A stretch of 64,000 nt of DNA from an uncultured Pseudomonadales bacterium (GTDB taxonomy: Bacteria; Pseudomonadota; Gammaproteobacteria; Pseudomonadales; Porticoccaceae). This document shows positions 1 to 8,995 of the stretch, piece by piece. The DNA is taken from positions 62,001 to 126,000 of the forward strand of contig CALSNK010000017.1 of NCBI GenBank assembly GCA_943787675.1, in the 5' to 3' direction. Each line of letters begins with the position of its first letter. Within the stretch, counting starts at the first letter, position 1. A program made the position numbers and the translations under genes. The notes under the pieces were generated by a model. It was not told the origin of the DNA. It worked only from the letters and a program-made list of their open reading frames with translations, and ran no database searches.

Positions 1-1005
1 GAGCTGGTGGCTAAGGCGCTGCATAGCTGCTCGGAACGGGCTCGCGGACCATTTATCCCGGTTAACTGTGGAGCCATACCCAGAGACTTGCTGGAAAGTG
101 AACTGTTTGGCCATCGCAAAGGCTCTTTTACCGGTGCTATCTCCGATCGCAAAGGCCGCTTTGAACTCGCCAATGGTGGCACCCTGTTTCTGGACGAAAT
201 CGGCGACATGTCGATGGACCTGCAGGTCAAACTACTGCGCGTACTGCAAGAGCGAACGATAGACCCTGTGGGTTCCACGCAGTCCACCAATATCGATGTA
301 CGGGTGGTTGCCGCCACCCATAAAAATGTTGAGACCCTTATCGAGCAGGGTCATTTCCGTGAAGATCTATTTTACCGTCTCAACGTCATGCCCATAGAAA
401 TTAAGGCCTTGCAGGAGCGCAGAGAAGACATCCCTGTACTGTTTGAGCACTTTGCCAATCATTACGCCAAAGCAGATGTGTCACCGATCACCATGATTAG
501 TGGCTCTATGCAGTTGCTGATTCAGTATGACTGGCCGGGTAATGTCCGTGAGCTGTCTAATCTCGTTGATCGATACAGCGCACTCTATCCGGGTCAGCAG
601 GTTGATTTGCGCAAGGTCCCTTCGGCGATGATTCCGTCGGGTATACGTACCATTGCCGACAGTAATGGCAGCGATGCGCTTAGTGCACTACTAACCGGCT
701 TTGCCCCGATGGATCAGTCGGTTGAGACCTTGGCCCTGTCACAGATAGACGCCAGTATCAAGCCAGCGCCTGCAGAGCCTCTGGATGACGTTCAGCGTGT
801 CATTATGCTGGCTCAGGGGGGTGATTCTTTTCCTGAGCAGGGCATGCAACTTAAGCAGCACTTGCTAGAAATAGAACGCAGTCTAATCAAGCAAGCTCTG
901 GGCAGAGCTGAGGGTAATGTGTCTAAAACTGCCCGATTGCTTAATTTACAGCGCACCACGCTGATTGAAAAAATTAATAAATACGGCCTATCCGAAACCT
1001 CCTAG
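1..1005 (+). CDS. fleQ: Flagellar master regulator FleQ/FlrA, sigma54 activator (5' end outside window)
   Basis: This is the 3' part of a sigma54-dependent enhancer-binding protein. The reading frame is open from base 1, which falls just after the Walker A GKE, so the receiver-like N-terminus and the P-loop lie upstream. Visible AAA+ features are the sigma54-contact loop GSFTGA (position 2 is Ser rather than the usual Ala), Walker B LFLDEIGD, and the arginine-finger segment [12 protein letters not shown] Fis-type helix-turn-helix closes the protein ([18 protein letters not shown]). The family (FleQ in Pseudomonas, FlrA in Vibrio) turns on early flagellar genes with RpoN, and FlhG antagonises it. 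Its place directly upstream of fleR and fliE supports this role. A different NtrC-family activator is unlikely given the context. Confidence 0.93.
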   Translation, partial: ELVAKALHSCSERARGPFIPVNCGAIPRDLLESELFGHRKGSFTGAISDRKGRFELANGGTLFLDEIGDMSMDLQVKLLRVLQERTIDPVGSTQSTNIDVRVVAATHKNVETLIEQGHFREDLFYRLNVMPIEIKALQERREDIPVLFEHFANHYAKADVSPITMISGSMQLLIQYDWPGNVRELSNLVDRYSALYPGQQVDLRKVPSAMIPSGIRTIADSNGSDALSALLTGFAPMDQSVETLALSQIDASIKPAPAEPLDDVQRVIMLAQGGDSFPEQGMQLKQHLLEIERSLIKQALGRAEGNVSKTARLLNLQRTTLIEKINKYGLSETS

Positions 1006-1174
1006 CTCCCCTAACCCTGTCAATGCGGCCAGGTATTGCCACTCACGTCAGCCTGCTCCCAGAATTTTGTCGGCCACTTCCCTGTCAAATAGCCGACCGC
1101 TTGCCACTGGCAGATTATTGACACTTCCTTGCCGCTATTTATATAACCTGTTGTTTTTAAACGATAAATGTTTT

Positions 1175-1190
1175 TGGCACACATATTGCT
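1175..1190 (+). promoter_or_regulatory. Sigma54 (-24/-12) promoter for fleR
   Basis: TGGCAC, five bases, then TTGCT matches the RpoN consensus at the correct spacing. Transcription would start near 1201, shortly before the fleR start codon. FleQ is the expected activator by analogy with Pseudomonas and Vibrio. GGCAA/TTGCC-like half-sites lie upstream at about 1101-1133. Confidence 0.85.
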
Positions 1191-1240
1191 ATCTCTTGGT
1201 ATAACCGCTCAAAGTGGCAACCAAGCAAATAGGTAACAAT

Positions 1241-2665
1241 GTGGCAAATAACAATGTAATGGCAGTACTGTGGCTAGATCCGCTAGAGCAATTGAGCTCA
1301 GTGGAGATATCGGCGTTTACTGCTCAGGGTTTGGCGGTGAGTCAGTCATCCTCTGCGAATCTCAGTGACGAAGATATTAGCAGCGCCGATGTTGTGGTGG
1401 TGAGTCTTAGCCGCAATGTGGATTTACTCAAACAGGTACAGGCTAGGCAAGCATCAGTGAATGCGATCGCACCCATTGTTGCCCGCGTGCCTCGCGAGAT
1501 GTTTGAGCTTGGGATCGAGGCCATGAGTCAGGGCGCTCTAACCGTTGTGTCCTGCGATCAAAAATCGGCATTTGAGTGGACCGAGACATTTGCCCAGGCA
1601 AAAATTACCCCGAGCGAAAAACAACAGGCGTTTGTTTTCGCCGATCCCGTTAGTCGCAACTTACTCGCCTTAACCGAGCGCGTTGCACAGGTTGATGTAA
1701 CCGTTTTGCTAACCGGCCCTACCGGTGCAGGCAAAGAGGTTTTGGCCCGTATATTACATGATGCATCCCCCCGTTATGAGGGCCCTTTTATTGCGTTTAA
1801 CTGCGCCGCGATGCCTGAAAATCTAATTGAAGACATGCTCTTTGGTCATGAGAAGGGCTCATTTACAGGCGCCACCAAAGTTCAGCCGGGACTCTTTGAA
1901 CAGGCCCAGGGCGGCACCATATTCTTAGATGAAATCGGTGAGATGTCATTCCACCTCCAGGCTAAGCTGCTGCGCATTCTACAAGAGCGTTCAGTGGTGC
2001 GAATCGGCGGCCAAAAACCCATAGACTTAGATGTGCGAGTGATTGCCGCCACCAACCGCAATTTAAAAAATGCCATTGTCGAGCGCAGTTTCCGCGAAGA
2101 TCTTTATTTTCGCCTAAGCGCCTTCAAATTAACCATTCCGCCACTGCGCGATCGCCCCTTGGATATTCTGCCTCTTGTTGAGCAGTTTATGAGCCAACAA
2201 ATCGTGGAAGGCCAGCCTGCGAGGATGACTGCCGAAGCTCAGCAATTAATGGTTACCTACAGATGGCCTGGCAATGTACGTGAATTACAAAATGTCGTGA
2301 TCAGAGCCATGGTGCTCTGTAATCAGGGCCCCATTGACAGCCAACATCTTATCTTTGACGACATGCCAATTGCCGATGAGTTTGAACAGCAGCGCGCTGT
2401 GGTTCAGGCCAATGGATATTTTACTCGCCAACCAGATCGGATTGATGCCGATCCCTATTACGGCAATTCGGTCCCGATGCAAAACGAGCCACTTAATCAG
2501 GCCGTCAAGAACAGTGAGTGCCAGAGCATTATGGCAGCGCTGCAAGCATCACGCAGTCGTGATCAGGCTGCTGAACGACTGGGTATTAGCCCTAGAACAT
2601 TGCGTCATAAGTTACAGAAGCTGCGCGAGCAGGGCGTTTCTGTCACACGCGCTTACGCCCGATAG
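1241..2665 (+). CDS. fleR: Sigma54-dependent flagellar regulator FleR/FlrC with degenerate receiver domain
   Basis: This is a second NtrC-type activator, expected to drive the middle flagellar genes (fliE, flgB, the proximal flagellin). The order is a receiver-like domain (about residues 1-115), an AAA+ domain with Walker A GPTGAGKE (about 160), the GSFTGA loop, Walker B IFLDEIGE and FREDLYFRL, and a C-terminal Fis helix-turn-helix (RDQAAERLGISPRTL). I prefer the GTG at 1241, which has AGGT six bases upstream. GTG 1214 and ATG 1259 are in frame and remain possible. The receiver has only one acidic residue in its first strand (VLWLD), and the third strand ends VVVSLS where the phospho-Asp should be. 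No fleS kinase gene lies between fleQ and fleR, so it may act without phosphorylation. Confidence 0.88.
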   Translation: MANNNVMAVLWLDPLEQLSSVEISAFTAQGLAVSQSSSANLSDEDISSADVVVVSLSRNVDLLKQVQARQASVNAIAPIVARVPREMFELGIEAMSQGALTVVSCDQKSAFEWTETFAQAKITPSEKQQAFVFADPVSRNLLALTERVAQVDVTVLLTGPTGAGKEVLARILHDASPRYEGPFIAFNCAAMPENLIEDMLFGHEKGSFTGATKVQPGLFEQAQGGTIFLDEIGEMSFHLQAKLLRILQERSVVRIGGQKPIDLDVRVIAATNRNLKNAIVERSFREDLYFRLSAFKLTIPPLRDRPLDILPLVEQFMSQQIVEGQPARMTAEAQQLMVTYRWPGNVRELQNVVIRAMVLCNQGPIDSQHLIFDDMPIADEFEQQRAVVQANGYFTRQPDRIDADPYYGNSVPMQNEPLNQAVKNSECQSIMAALQASRSRDQAAERLGISPRTLRHKLQKLREQGVSVTRAYAR

Positions 2666-2684
2666 AGCGGCAGGAGACTAGATC

Positions 2685-3032
2685 ATGATAAACCCAACCA
2701 ACGCAGGCAATATCGAATCCGTACTGAGCCAAATTCGCCAGTATCAGGGCCAGGCCGCAGCGGGCGTCAACCTATCCCCAGAGGCGACAGGTGATGTTAA
2801 AGCTACAGGCACTGCCGGTTTTGCAGACAGTATTAAAGGCGCGTTGCAGGAAGTAAATGCCACGCAGCAAACCGCCAAAACACAGCGTACAGCCTACGAG
2901 CGAGGTGAAGATATTCCCCTCACCGATGTGGTTATGAGTATGCAGAAGTCATCGTTAGCCTTTGAAGCAACGCTTCAGATAAGAAACAAAGTACTCAAGG
3001 CTTACGAAGAAATTATGAACATGCCAGTTTAA
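2685..3032 (+). CDS. fliE: Flagellar hook-basal body protein FliE
   Basis: FliE joins the MS ring to the proximal rod and is one of the first exported rod components. The 115 aa length is normal. The C-terminal half contains the typical FliE region (DVVMSMQKSSLAFEATLQIR, then KVLKAYEEIMNMPV). A clear ribosome binding site (AGGAG) precedes the ATG. It follows fleR by 19 bp and is probably read with it from the sigma54 promoter near 1180. In Vibrio and Pseudomonas this operon depends on FlrC/FleR. Confidence 0.95.
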   Translation: MINPTNAGNIESVLSQIRQYQGQAAAGVNLSPEATGDVKATGTAGFADSIKGALQEVNATQQTAKTQRTAYERGEDIPLTDVVMSMQKSSLAFEATLQIRNKVLKAYEEIMNMPV

Positions 3033-3054
3033 GAACTGAACAGAGAATAGAATT

Positions 3055-4899
3055 ATGGCAACTACAGTCGCAAACCCAAATGATCTGAATGTCTCGGCAA
3101 ATGCCGAAGGCAATGCTCAGGTGCCCGCGCCAATCGCAGGATCGGCCCGAGGCCAAGCTATGCCAGCAGCGCCTGAGGCTTCGGCATCAACTACCTCCAT
3201 ACCTAGCATTCGTCAGATACTAGATCAGCCCGCGGTGCGTAAATCCATGCCGGCAATTATTGCTCTGCTTACGATTGCAGTCTTTATTATTGCCTATTCG
3301 TGGGTTCAGGAGCCGGCTTACCGAGTGGTTTATCCCGGACTTTCTGAAGCAGATCGCCAAGCGGCATTTGAAGCGCTTTCCAGCGCCGATTACAGCGCTA
3401 AAATTGATCCGCAAACCGGCGAGCTAAAAGTGCCAGATACCCGATATCACGAAGCCAGAATCTTTCTTGCTTCACGAGGCCTGCCTCAGGGTGGCAATGT
3501 TGGCGGTATGGATTCATTGAGCGAAGACGCCTCCATGACCAGCAGCCAGTTTATGGAACAGGTGCGTTACGTCTCGGCAATGGAGCAAGAGTTGGGACGC
3601 AGCATTAGTCAGATTTCTACTATCCAGTCGGCACGCGTGCACCTGGCTTCACCCAAGCAGAGCGTATTTGTCCGTGACCGTACCCCAGCGAAAGCCTCGG
3701 TGGTTGTGTCGCCTTTTCCAGGCCGAAGAGTGTCGGCCTCTCAGGTAGAAGCCATTACCCACATGGTTTCCTCTAGTATTCCCTATCTCGCCGCAGAAGA
3801 TGTTGTAGTGGTAGATCAGCGCGGCAAGCTATTAACCGACGCCAACAACTTTGCTTCCATGCAGCTGAACTCCGTTCAAATGGAGCATCAGCAACGTCTC
3901 GAAGACAGCTACCGCAGTCGTATTGATGCCCTGCTTACGCCTGTTGTGGGTACTGGTAATGTGCGCGCTGAAGTTGATGTACAGATGGACTTTACCGAAA
4001 TTGAATCCACCTACGAAGAGTACGACGGCAACGACAACGGCCCCAGAGCGCGCTCTGAGATACTGACTCTAGAACAGGGCTCTAGCCAACAAGATGCGCG
4101 GGGCGTTCCAGGTGCTACTTCAAATACAGCGCCCCTAGATCCCGTGACCATTGTTGACGGCCAGTTAGTGACGCCGGCGCCAGGCGCAGCTGAAGCTGCA
4201 GGCATGAGTACAATGAGCAGCAAAACTACTCGCAACTATGAAATGGATCGTGCCGTACGTCATGTTAAACGTCAGGGTGGCATTCTCAATCGTATTTCCG
4301 TCGCTGTGGTCATCAATCAACCTGTCAACACCGTGACTGCTGGGGAAGAGGACCAAGAGCTCAACGGTACCGCCGCCGCTGAGAGCTTCTCAGAATTAGA
4401 AATAGAGCGCTTTACCGATCTTGTCAAAGGCGTTATCGGTTATGACGAGCAGCGTGGCGATGTAGTGACCATTATTGCGGCCAAGTTTGAGAAGCCAAAA
4501 GTCATGGAAGCTCAGTATGCCTGGTACGAAAATGCCCAGCTGATGAGCGCCCTACAGAGCCTCGCAGCCGCGCTTATCTTTATCGCCTTACTGGTTATTG
4601 TTGTAAGACCTATTATCAGGGCTTACTTGCCCGATACAGAGATCCTTGCAGAAGATGGTACAGATAGCGCCAAAGATGGTGAGCTAACTCAGGCCGAATT
4701 GAACATGATTGAACTTGGAGATGGCGAATCCCTTGAGGATATTAAAGCCAAGCTCAAGCCAAAGAAATCAACCATATCCGCAGATATGCTGGATACGGCC
4801 AACACATATGATGACAAGGTTGCGCTAGTACGATTGCTAGTAGCTGAAGACTCCGGTCGAGTGGCCAACGTACTCAAGAAAATGATTCGACCTGTATAA
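3055..4899 (+). CDS. fliF: Flagellar MS-ring protein FliF
   Basis: FliF forms the inner-membrane MS ring that houses the export gate and carries FliG. At 614 aa it is slightly longer than most. It has a long polar N-terminal tail (about 70 aa), a first membrane helix near residues 75-95, the ring-building YscJ/FliF modules (EQVRYVSAMEQELGRSI, VRVHLASPK-like segment), a low-complexity acidic/proline insert in the middle (about 325-385), and a second membrane helix near 500-520. The extreme C-terminus ends in the FliG-binding helix (DKVALVRLLVAEDSGRVANV). It lies 22 bp after fliE and 21 bp before fliG. Confidence 0.97.
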   Translation: MATTVANPNDLNVSANAEGNAQVPAPIAGSARGQAMPAAPEASASTTSIPSIRQILDQPAVRKSMPAIIALLTIAVFIIAYSWVQEPAYRVVYPGLSEADRQAAFEALSSADYSAKIDPQTGELKVPDTRYHEARIFLASRGLPQGGNVGGMDSLSEDASMTSSQFMEQVRYVSAMEQELGRSISQISTIQSARVHLASPKQSVFVRDRTPAKASVVVSPFPGRRVSASQVEAITHMVSSSIPYLAAEDVVVVDQRGKLLTDANNFASMQLNSVQMEHQQRLEDSYRSRIDALLTPVVGTGNVRAEVDVQMDFTEIESTYEEYDGNDNGPRARSEILTLEQGSSQQDARGVPGATSNTAPLDPVTIVDGQLVTPAPGAAEAAGMSTMSSKTTRNYEMDRAVRHVKRQGGILNRISVAVVINQPVNTVTAGEEDQELNGTAAAESFSELEIERFTDLVKGVIGYDEQRGDVVTIIAAKFEKPKVMEAQYAWYENAQLMSALQSLAAALIFIALLVIVVRPIIRAYLPDTEILAEDGTDSAKDGELTQAELNMIELGDGESLEDIKAKLKPKKSTISADMLDTANTYDDKVALVRLLVAEDSGRVANVLKKMIRPV

Positions 4900-4920
4900 G
4901 ACAGGCGAGGAGACAATAAA

Positions 4921-5997
4921 ATGGCAGATGCAAAAGCAAAAGGGCAGGATCCGGCAATAGTAAAAGAAGAGGTGCCGATCTCTGAAGCGCTACAGAAAGA
5001 ACTTGATGAAATGACTACTACCCAGCGCGCTGCAGTAATAACCCTGCTGCTCGGAGAACAGCAGGCAGCAGATATTATTCGCTATCTCAATCCCCGTGAA
5101 GTTCAGTCGCTGGGTGGCGCGATGGTCGGTGTCGCTGATCTGTCCCAGGAAGCGGTAAATATTGTACTGGACGACTTTGTCGCCACCATTAAAAACCAGA
5201 CCAACCTTGGTTTGGGTACCACCGACTATGTAGAGAATGTGTTTAAGCGCGCGTTGGGTGAGGATAAAGCCGCCACCGTACTGGGTAGAATTATGCCTGG
5301 CTCATCGAGCAAAGGTCTCGAGATACTGCGTTGGATGGATGCACGCTCAATTGGTGAAATGATTCGAGACGAGCACCCACAGGTAGTGGCGATTATTCTC
5401 TCGGTACTGGAATACGATGTAGCTGCCGACGTACTTAACTTTCTGCCCAAGGAAAATCGCCCAGAAATCATGCAGCGAGTGGCAAGTCTGGAAACAGTTC
5501 AGCCCTCAGCGATGGAAGAACTTGAAGGCATTATGACGCAGCAGTTCTCGAGCAGCTCATCAGCCAAGTCTTCAAGCTTTGGCGGTGTCTCCACGGCAGC
5601 GAAAATTATGAACTTTACCAAAGTCGATTTGGAAACCTCAATCATGAGTGGCGTAACCAACCTCGATGAGGGGCTGGCCATGAAAATTCAGGACAGCATG
5701 TTTACATTCGATAACCTGTCTGGTGTCGACAATCGCAGCGTGCAGGTACTAATGCGTAATATTGAGCAAGATATGCTGATGACCGCACTTAAGGGTGCCG
5801 ATGAAGTGGTTAAGGACAAGTTCCTCGACAACATGTCCCAGCGCGCCAAGATCATGTTCCTCGACGATATGGAAGCCAAGGGCCCAATCCGTATTACCGA
5901 TGTGGAAGATGCACAAAAATCTATTATGCGACTTGCCCGCAAGCTATCTGATTCAGGTGATCTAGTACTTGCAGGACGAGGAGATGACTTTGTCTGA
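4921..5997 (+). CDS. fliG: Flagellar motor switch protein FliG
   Basis: FliG is the rotor protein that contacts FliF, FliM and the stator. At 358 aa it is a little longer than the usual 330-340, because of an N-terminal extension (about 25 aa) and a serine-rich stretch in the inter-domain linker (SSSSSAKSSSFGG, about residues 215-230). The middle-domain EHPQ motif that binds FliM is present (RDEHPQVVAIILS). The charged C-terminal torque helix is also visible (ADEVVKDKFLDNMSQRA). GAGGAG lies before the ATG. The 3' end overlaps fliH by 14 bp, suggesting translational coupling. Confidence 0.97.
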   Translation: MADAKAKGQDPAIVKEEVPISEALQKELDEMTTTQRAAVITLLLGEQQAADIIRYLNPREVQSLGGAMVGVADLSQEAVNIVLDDFVATIKNQTNLGLGTTDYVENVFKRALGEDKAATVLGRIMPGSSSKGLEILRWMDARSIGEMIRDEHPQVVAIILSVLEYDVAADVLNFLPKENRPEIMQRVASLETVQPSAMEELEGIMTQQFSSSSSAKSSSFGGVSTAAKIMNFTKVDLETSIMSGVTNLDEGLAMKIQDSMFTFDNLSGVDNRSVQVLMRNIEQDMLMTALKGADEVVKDKFLDNMSQRAKIMFLDDMEAKGPIRITDVEDAQKSIMRLARKLSDSGDLVLAGRGDDFV

Positions 5998-7084
5998 TCA
6001 ATCGCCCTCGGTGAGCTGGCGTCTCAATGACCTGCTAAAGGCCGGCAAGAAAGCCAAAGCCTTTGCCGCGGCATCCTGGCAGCCACCAGAGCAAGAACCC
6101 GAGAGCCAAAAATTTGCCCATTGGCAGCCTCTGGTTGTCAATCTTGAATCCGAGAGCCCCACTGAGGAAGAGCCCCTTCCTGAAGAGGAACTGCAAGACT
6201 CTGAAGAAGTAGAGGCACAGCAATTACAGGAAGCGGCCGAGCTTGAAAAGGCTCAGGTTGAAGAACAGGCCATGGTTCTTGAAGCCGTAGCAGAGCAGGC
6301 CAAGCGAGACTCTTATGAAGAGGGTTATCAGCGTGGGATAGAGCAGGGCACAGCAGATAGCGAAGCAAAATGGGCCCAGGCCCGAGAGGCTTTTGTCGAA
6401 CTGACCCAGTCTATCCGCACCGCGCAAGATGATATGACCGAATTCTATGGGCCCCTAAAAAAGCTCGCCCTCCACCTAGCCGAACAGCTGGTTCGTGGCG
6501 AGTTAACACTGTCATCTGCAGCCATAGAGCGCCTGACAAAAGAGGCCTTAAAAGACGTCGAGCAGCAGGGCGAAGGGCCAATTATTATTCGTCTACATCC
6601 CGTCGACCTGGAAAAATTTAGCGCCCACCTCGGTGGCGAACTGGATGGCCTCGACTTACGGGTCGACCATGATTTATCTCAGGGCAGCGTCAAAGTGAGT
6701 ATTGATGACAGTGCCATTGAAGACCTAATGGAGCATCGTCTCGAACATCTATCAGAGCAGTTGCTCGGCTATGCATCAGGCAAGCGCGAGGCTAAAGGCA
6801 GTTCACAATTTGACAGTAACTTTGCGAACCCTGTGGTTGAAAAGGCGATTGAAATAAATGACCCCATTACTGATGGTCAAGACCTTTTAGATGAAACGGT
6901 CTTAGATGAAACGGTCATAGATGAGGCTGTTGTTGAAGAGCGCCCTATTGAAGGAGCCGCTTTCGACGAAACTGCTGATAATTCTGCTGCCCTTAATGAA
7001 CAAGCCTCTAACGAAATGCCAAAAGATAAAGCCCCGCTAGATGAAAACCCCCTAGATGGCGACATGGAAGACCCCAATGCTTGA
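5984..7084 (+). CDS. fliH: Flagellar export ATPase regulator FliH
   Basis: FliH binds and restrains the FliI ATPase and tethers it to the C-ring. I take the ATG at 5984, which overlaps the fliG stop; a TTG at 5969 is also in frame. The N-terminal half is very acidic, Glu/Gln-rich and helical. It is followed by the conserved FliH core (YGPLKKLALHLAEQLVRGEL to LRVDHDLSQGSVKVSI, about residues 165-260). An unusual acidic C-terminal tail of about 85 aa contains repeated LDETV/IDEAV units encoded by near-identical DNA around 6885-6935, beyond where most FliH proteins end. Confidence 0.93.
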   Translation: MTLSDQSPSVSWRLNDLLKAGKKAKAFAAASWQPPEQEPESQKFAHWQPLVVNLESESPTEEEPLPEEELQDSEEVEAQQLQEAAELEKAQVEEQAMVLEAVAEQAKRDSYEEGYQRGIEQGTADSEAKWAQAREAFVELTQSIRTAQDDMTEFYGPLKKLALHLAEQLVRGELTLSSAAIERLTKEALKDVEQQGEGPIIIRLHPVDLEKFSAHLGGELDGLDLRVDHDLSQGSVKVSIDDSAIEDLMEHRLEHLSEQLLGYASGKREAKGSSQFDSNFANPVVEKAIEINDPITDGQDLLDETVLDETVIDEAVVEERPIEGAAFDETADNSAALNEQASNEMPKDKAPLDENPLDGDMEDPNA

Positions 7085-8414
7085 TTTTGCTAGCCAGGTT
7101 GACGAGGTTGTTTCCAAGCTGCGCTCCCCAGAGGTTTCCACCAGTGGCAAGCTCGTACGAGTTGTTGGTTTAACCCTCGAAGCCAAAGGTATTATTGCCC
7201 CCTTAGGCGCTCACTGTCAGGTCGAAAATATTGACCAAGGCACCTTTATCGATGCCGAAGTGGTTGGCTTTCACGACGATCTACTCTATTTAATGCCCTA
7301 CACCGAACCCGGCGGCATAGGCCCCGGTGCCCGCGTGTGGGTGCGCTCCAATCATTCCAAAGCCTCATTAGGTCGCGGCTTACTGGGTCGTGTTATCGAT
7401 GGCCTAGGTCAGCCTATCGACGGCAAGGGGCCCATAGATTACACCGACCAGCTGAGTCTTGAAGGCCTAAGCATTAACCCCATGGAACGGGGACCGATTA
7501 ACAAAATACTGGATACTGGAATCAAGGCGATCAACACCTGCCTGACTATTGGTCAGGGTCAGCGAATGGGTCTGGTTGCTGGCTCCGGCGTGGGCAAAAG
7601 TGTGCTGCTGGGTATGTTAACCCGCAACACAGAAGCCGACGTGGTGGTGATTGGGCTTATCGGCGAGCGCGGTCGTGAAGTACAGGAATTTATCCATCAA
7701 ATACTGGGTGAAAAAGGCTTAGCCAAGGCTGTAGTCATTGCCGCCCCAGCCAATGTTTCACCCGTGCTTAGATTAAAAGCCACAAACCTGACCCACCTGA
7801 TTGCCGAGTATTTTCGAGATCGTGGGCAGAATGTATTAATGCTCTGCGACAGCCTGACCCGTGTGGCCCATGCTCAGCGAGAAATCGGTCTAGCCATTGG
7901 CGAGCCACCCACAGCCAAAGGTTATCCGCCTTCAGTGTTTGCCATGTTGCCGCGACTTATTGAAAGAGCCGGAGTAGGGCGCAATGGTTTTGGCTCTATC
8001 ACCGCAATGTATACCGTATTGGCCGAAGGCGATGATCGATCCGATCCCATTGTTGATATTGCCCGGGCCTCACTGGATGGACAGGTCATGTTATCCCGTC
8101 AATTAGCAGATGCTGCCCATTATCCAGCGATAGATTTGGCCGGTTCAATTTCTCGTGTCATGAATAATCTAGTCCCCACCGTCCTACTAAAGTCAGCCAA
8201 CCGCTTTCGACGTCTATGGACACTCTACCAACAGAATCAGGACCTGATTCAGGTAGGCGCCTATGAAGCGGGCACCAACCCTGACCTGGACGAGGCAATT
8301 CGTCTTAGACCAGCCATGGAAGCATTGTTACAGCAGGGCAGCGACGCCTCAGTAAATCTTGAGCACAGTCAGAAAATGATGGTGCAACTTACCGGTCAGC
8401 TGGACCAAGCCTAG
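7077..8414 (+). CDS. fliI: Flagellum-specific export ATPase FliI
   Basis: FliI is the F1-beta-like ATPase of flagellar type III export. I choose the ATG at 7077 because GGAAG sits six bases upstream; ATG 7056 would overlap fliH further. Walker A is GLVAGSGVGKSVLL, followed by IGLIGERGREVQEF and the Walker B region NVLMLCDSLTRVA. The conserved EPPTAKGYPPSVF segment is also present. About 445 aa is the usual length. It overlaps the end of fliH and is followed by fliJ after 20 bp. Confidence 0.97.
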   Translation: MLDFASQVDEVVSKLRSPEVSTSGKLVRVVGLTLEAKGIIAPLGAHCQVENIDQGTFIDAEVVGFHDDLLYLMPYTEPGGIGPGARVWVRSNHSKASLGRGLLGRVIDGLGQPIDGKGPIDYTDQLSLEGLSINPMERGPINKILDTGIKAINTCLTIGQGQRMGLVAGSGVGKSVLLGMLTRNTEADVVVIGLIGERGREVQEFIHQILGEKGLAKAVVIAAPANVSPVLRLKATNLTHLIAEYFRDRGQNVLMLCDSLTRVAHAQREIGLAIGEPPTAKGYPPSVFAMLPRLIERAGVGRNGFGSITAMYTVLAEGDDRSDPIVDIARASLDGQVMLSRQLADAAHYPAIDLAGSISRVMNNLVPTVLLKSANRFRRLWTLYQQNQDLIQVGAYEAGTNPDLDEAIRLRPAMEALLQQGSDASVNLEHSQKMMVQLTGQLDQA

Positions 8415-8434
8415 AAAATGAAAGGATCATAACC

Positions 8435-8887
8435 ATGAACGGAACCCCAGTTTGGGAAGTGTTGGCCTCCAAGGCCCAACGAGAAGTGAGAAAGGCCCAG
8501 CAAAAGCTTGCTGAGGCCCAGCTGCGTCGAGAGCAGGCTGTAGAGCGCGAGGAAAAACTGGATGAACTGCTCGTCGAATATAGCGACCGGCTTACCGGTA
8601 TTCAGAGCCGTGCCCACAGCACAGAAGAGGCGGGCAACTACCGCAACTTTATTGTTCAGCTGCAGACTATTAAGGGTCGTTCCACCGCCGAGTTCCAGAA
8701 TATAGATATAGCCTGCACAGAGGCGCGACGAGAAATGCTACTGGCAGATCAGGAGCGTTTAAAGGTCGAGCATCTGGTTAACCGCGCCAAAGAACAGCGC
8801 CAGCAAGAGCGTGAACAACGAGATAGTCGCGAAGCCGAAACCCAGAGCATGATTCAATTCAATCTCCGAGCAAGGCTACAGCGATAA
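8435..8887 (+). CDS. fliJ: Flagellar export chaperone/stalk protein FliJ
   Basis: FliJ is a small coiled-coil protein forming the central stalk of the FliI ring and contacting FlhA. At 150 aa it is predicted almost entirely helical and rich in Lys, Glu, Arg and Gln (REVRKAQQKLAEAQLRREQA near residues 16-35), typical of the family. AAGGA precedes the ATG. It ends the fliE-fliJ block; a new sigma54 promoter for fliK begins 45 bp downstream. Assignment rests on length, composition and position, since FliJ sequence is weakly conserved. Confidence 0.9.
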   Translation: MNGTPVWEVLASKAQREVRKAQQKLAEAQLRREQAVEREEKLDELLVEYSDRLTGIQSRAHSTEEAGNYRNFIVQLQTIKGRSTAEFQNIDIACTEARREMLLADQERLKVEHLVNRAKEQRQQEREQRDSREAETQSMIQFNLRARLQR

Positions 8888-8931
8888 GCCTAAATAGCCT
8901 CAGCCCTAAGTCCCCGGCGCTTTAATCCTCT

Positions 8932-8947
8932 TGGCATGTGTCTTGCT
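8932..8947 (+). promoter_or_regulatory. Sigma54 promoter for fliK-flhB operon
   Basis: TGGCAT, five bases, TTGCT: a good -24/-12 element, with transcription expected near 8959, about 37 bp before the fliK ATG. It would make fliKLMNOPQR-flhB a separate RpoN-dependent unit. Confidence 0.85.
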
Positions 8948-8995
8948 ATAACACTAATAACAGGTCCAACAAAGACCTAACGTATTAGCGAATTA

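Noticed and set aside
1119-1133. TGACAC-N4-TTGCC as a second sigma54 promoter for fleR
   Set aside because: Spacing is one base too short and TGGCAC is not matched; the element at 1175-1190 is much better.
965-1204. A 79-aa reading frame between fleQ and fleR as a remnant of fleS
   Set aside because: It overlaps the fleQ end, has no kinase-like sequence, and the gap holds a sigma54 promoter instead.
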